Shown: piece after piece, positions 5,687-5,688 of the stretch
How positions within the stretch are numbered: position 1 is the first letter of the stretch
How the letters are laid out: every line of letters begins with the position of its first letter
NCBI GenBank assembly: GCA_002507205.1
Contig: DAZF01000059.1
Span: forward strand, 1-5,688
Direction of reading: 5' to 3'
Source: Methanolobus sp. UBA32
GTDB lineage: Archaea; Halobacteriota; Methanosarcinia; Methanosarcinales; Methanosarcinaceae
Length of the DNA: 5,688 nt
Made by a program: the position numbers and the translations under genes
The notes under the pieces: model-generated
The model's database searches: none
What the model saw: only the letters and a program-made list of their open reading frames with translations
What the model was told of the DNA's origin: nothing

Positions 5687-5688
5687 GA

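Overview
The window looks like a chromosomal stretch from a methylotrophic methanogen of the Methanosarcinaceae. The indicators are an S-layer-type surface protein ending in a PGF-CTERM sorting tail, an archaeal family-B DNA polymerase, an elongator tRNA-Met with a bulge-helix-bulge intron, no encoded CCA, TATA-like boxes and oligo-T terminators, and Shine-Dalgarno sites complementary to the archaeal 16S tail. A genus such as Methanolobus or Methanococcoides is plausible, but the sequence alone does not settle it.

Left third (1-1512, + strand). The window opens inside the gene for a large S-layer-type protein. Only its last 199 residues are present: the end of an S-layer fold, a Glu/Pro-rich stalk built on a 33-bp tandem repeat, and the PGF-CTERM anchor. 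A 9-bp hairpin followed by a T-run separates it from a small predicted lipoprotein of unknown function. After a T-rich stop comes the intron-containing tRNA-Met with its own TATA box and oligo-T terminator.

Middle (1513-4233, + strand). One long gene encodes a 906-residue family-B DNA polymerase. All exonuclease and polymerase motifs are intact and there is no intein. A palindromic TATA-like element lies just upstream. The protein carries two PCNA-binding-like motifs, one at the usual place and one at the extreme C-terminus.

Right third (4230-5688, - strand). The end of a phosphate-uptake operon runs towards polB in the order (possible pstA tail)-pstB-phoU. Each start codon lies 4 nt after the previous stop, with the Shine-Dalgarno site overlapping or adjoining that stop, which suggests translational coupling. 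PstB is the ATPase of the high-affinity phosphate importer, and PhoU is its usual negative modulator. The polB and phoU stop codons overlap, so each transcript must end inside the other gene. A strong 9-bp inverted repeat inside phoU is a candidate for managing that collision.

The window is mostly housekeeping. I did not find an obviously new defence, mobile or regulatory system. The most notable details are the duplicated PIP-like motif, the polB/phoU stop overlap with its nearby hairpin, and the competing folds of the tRNA intron.
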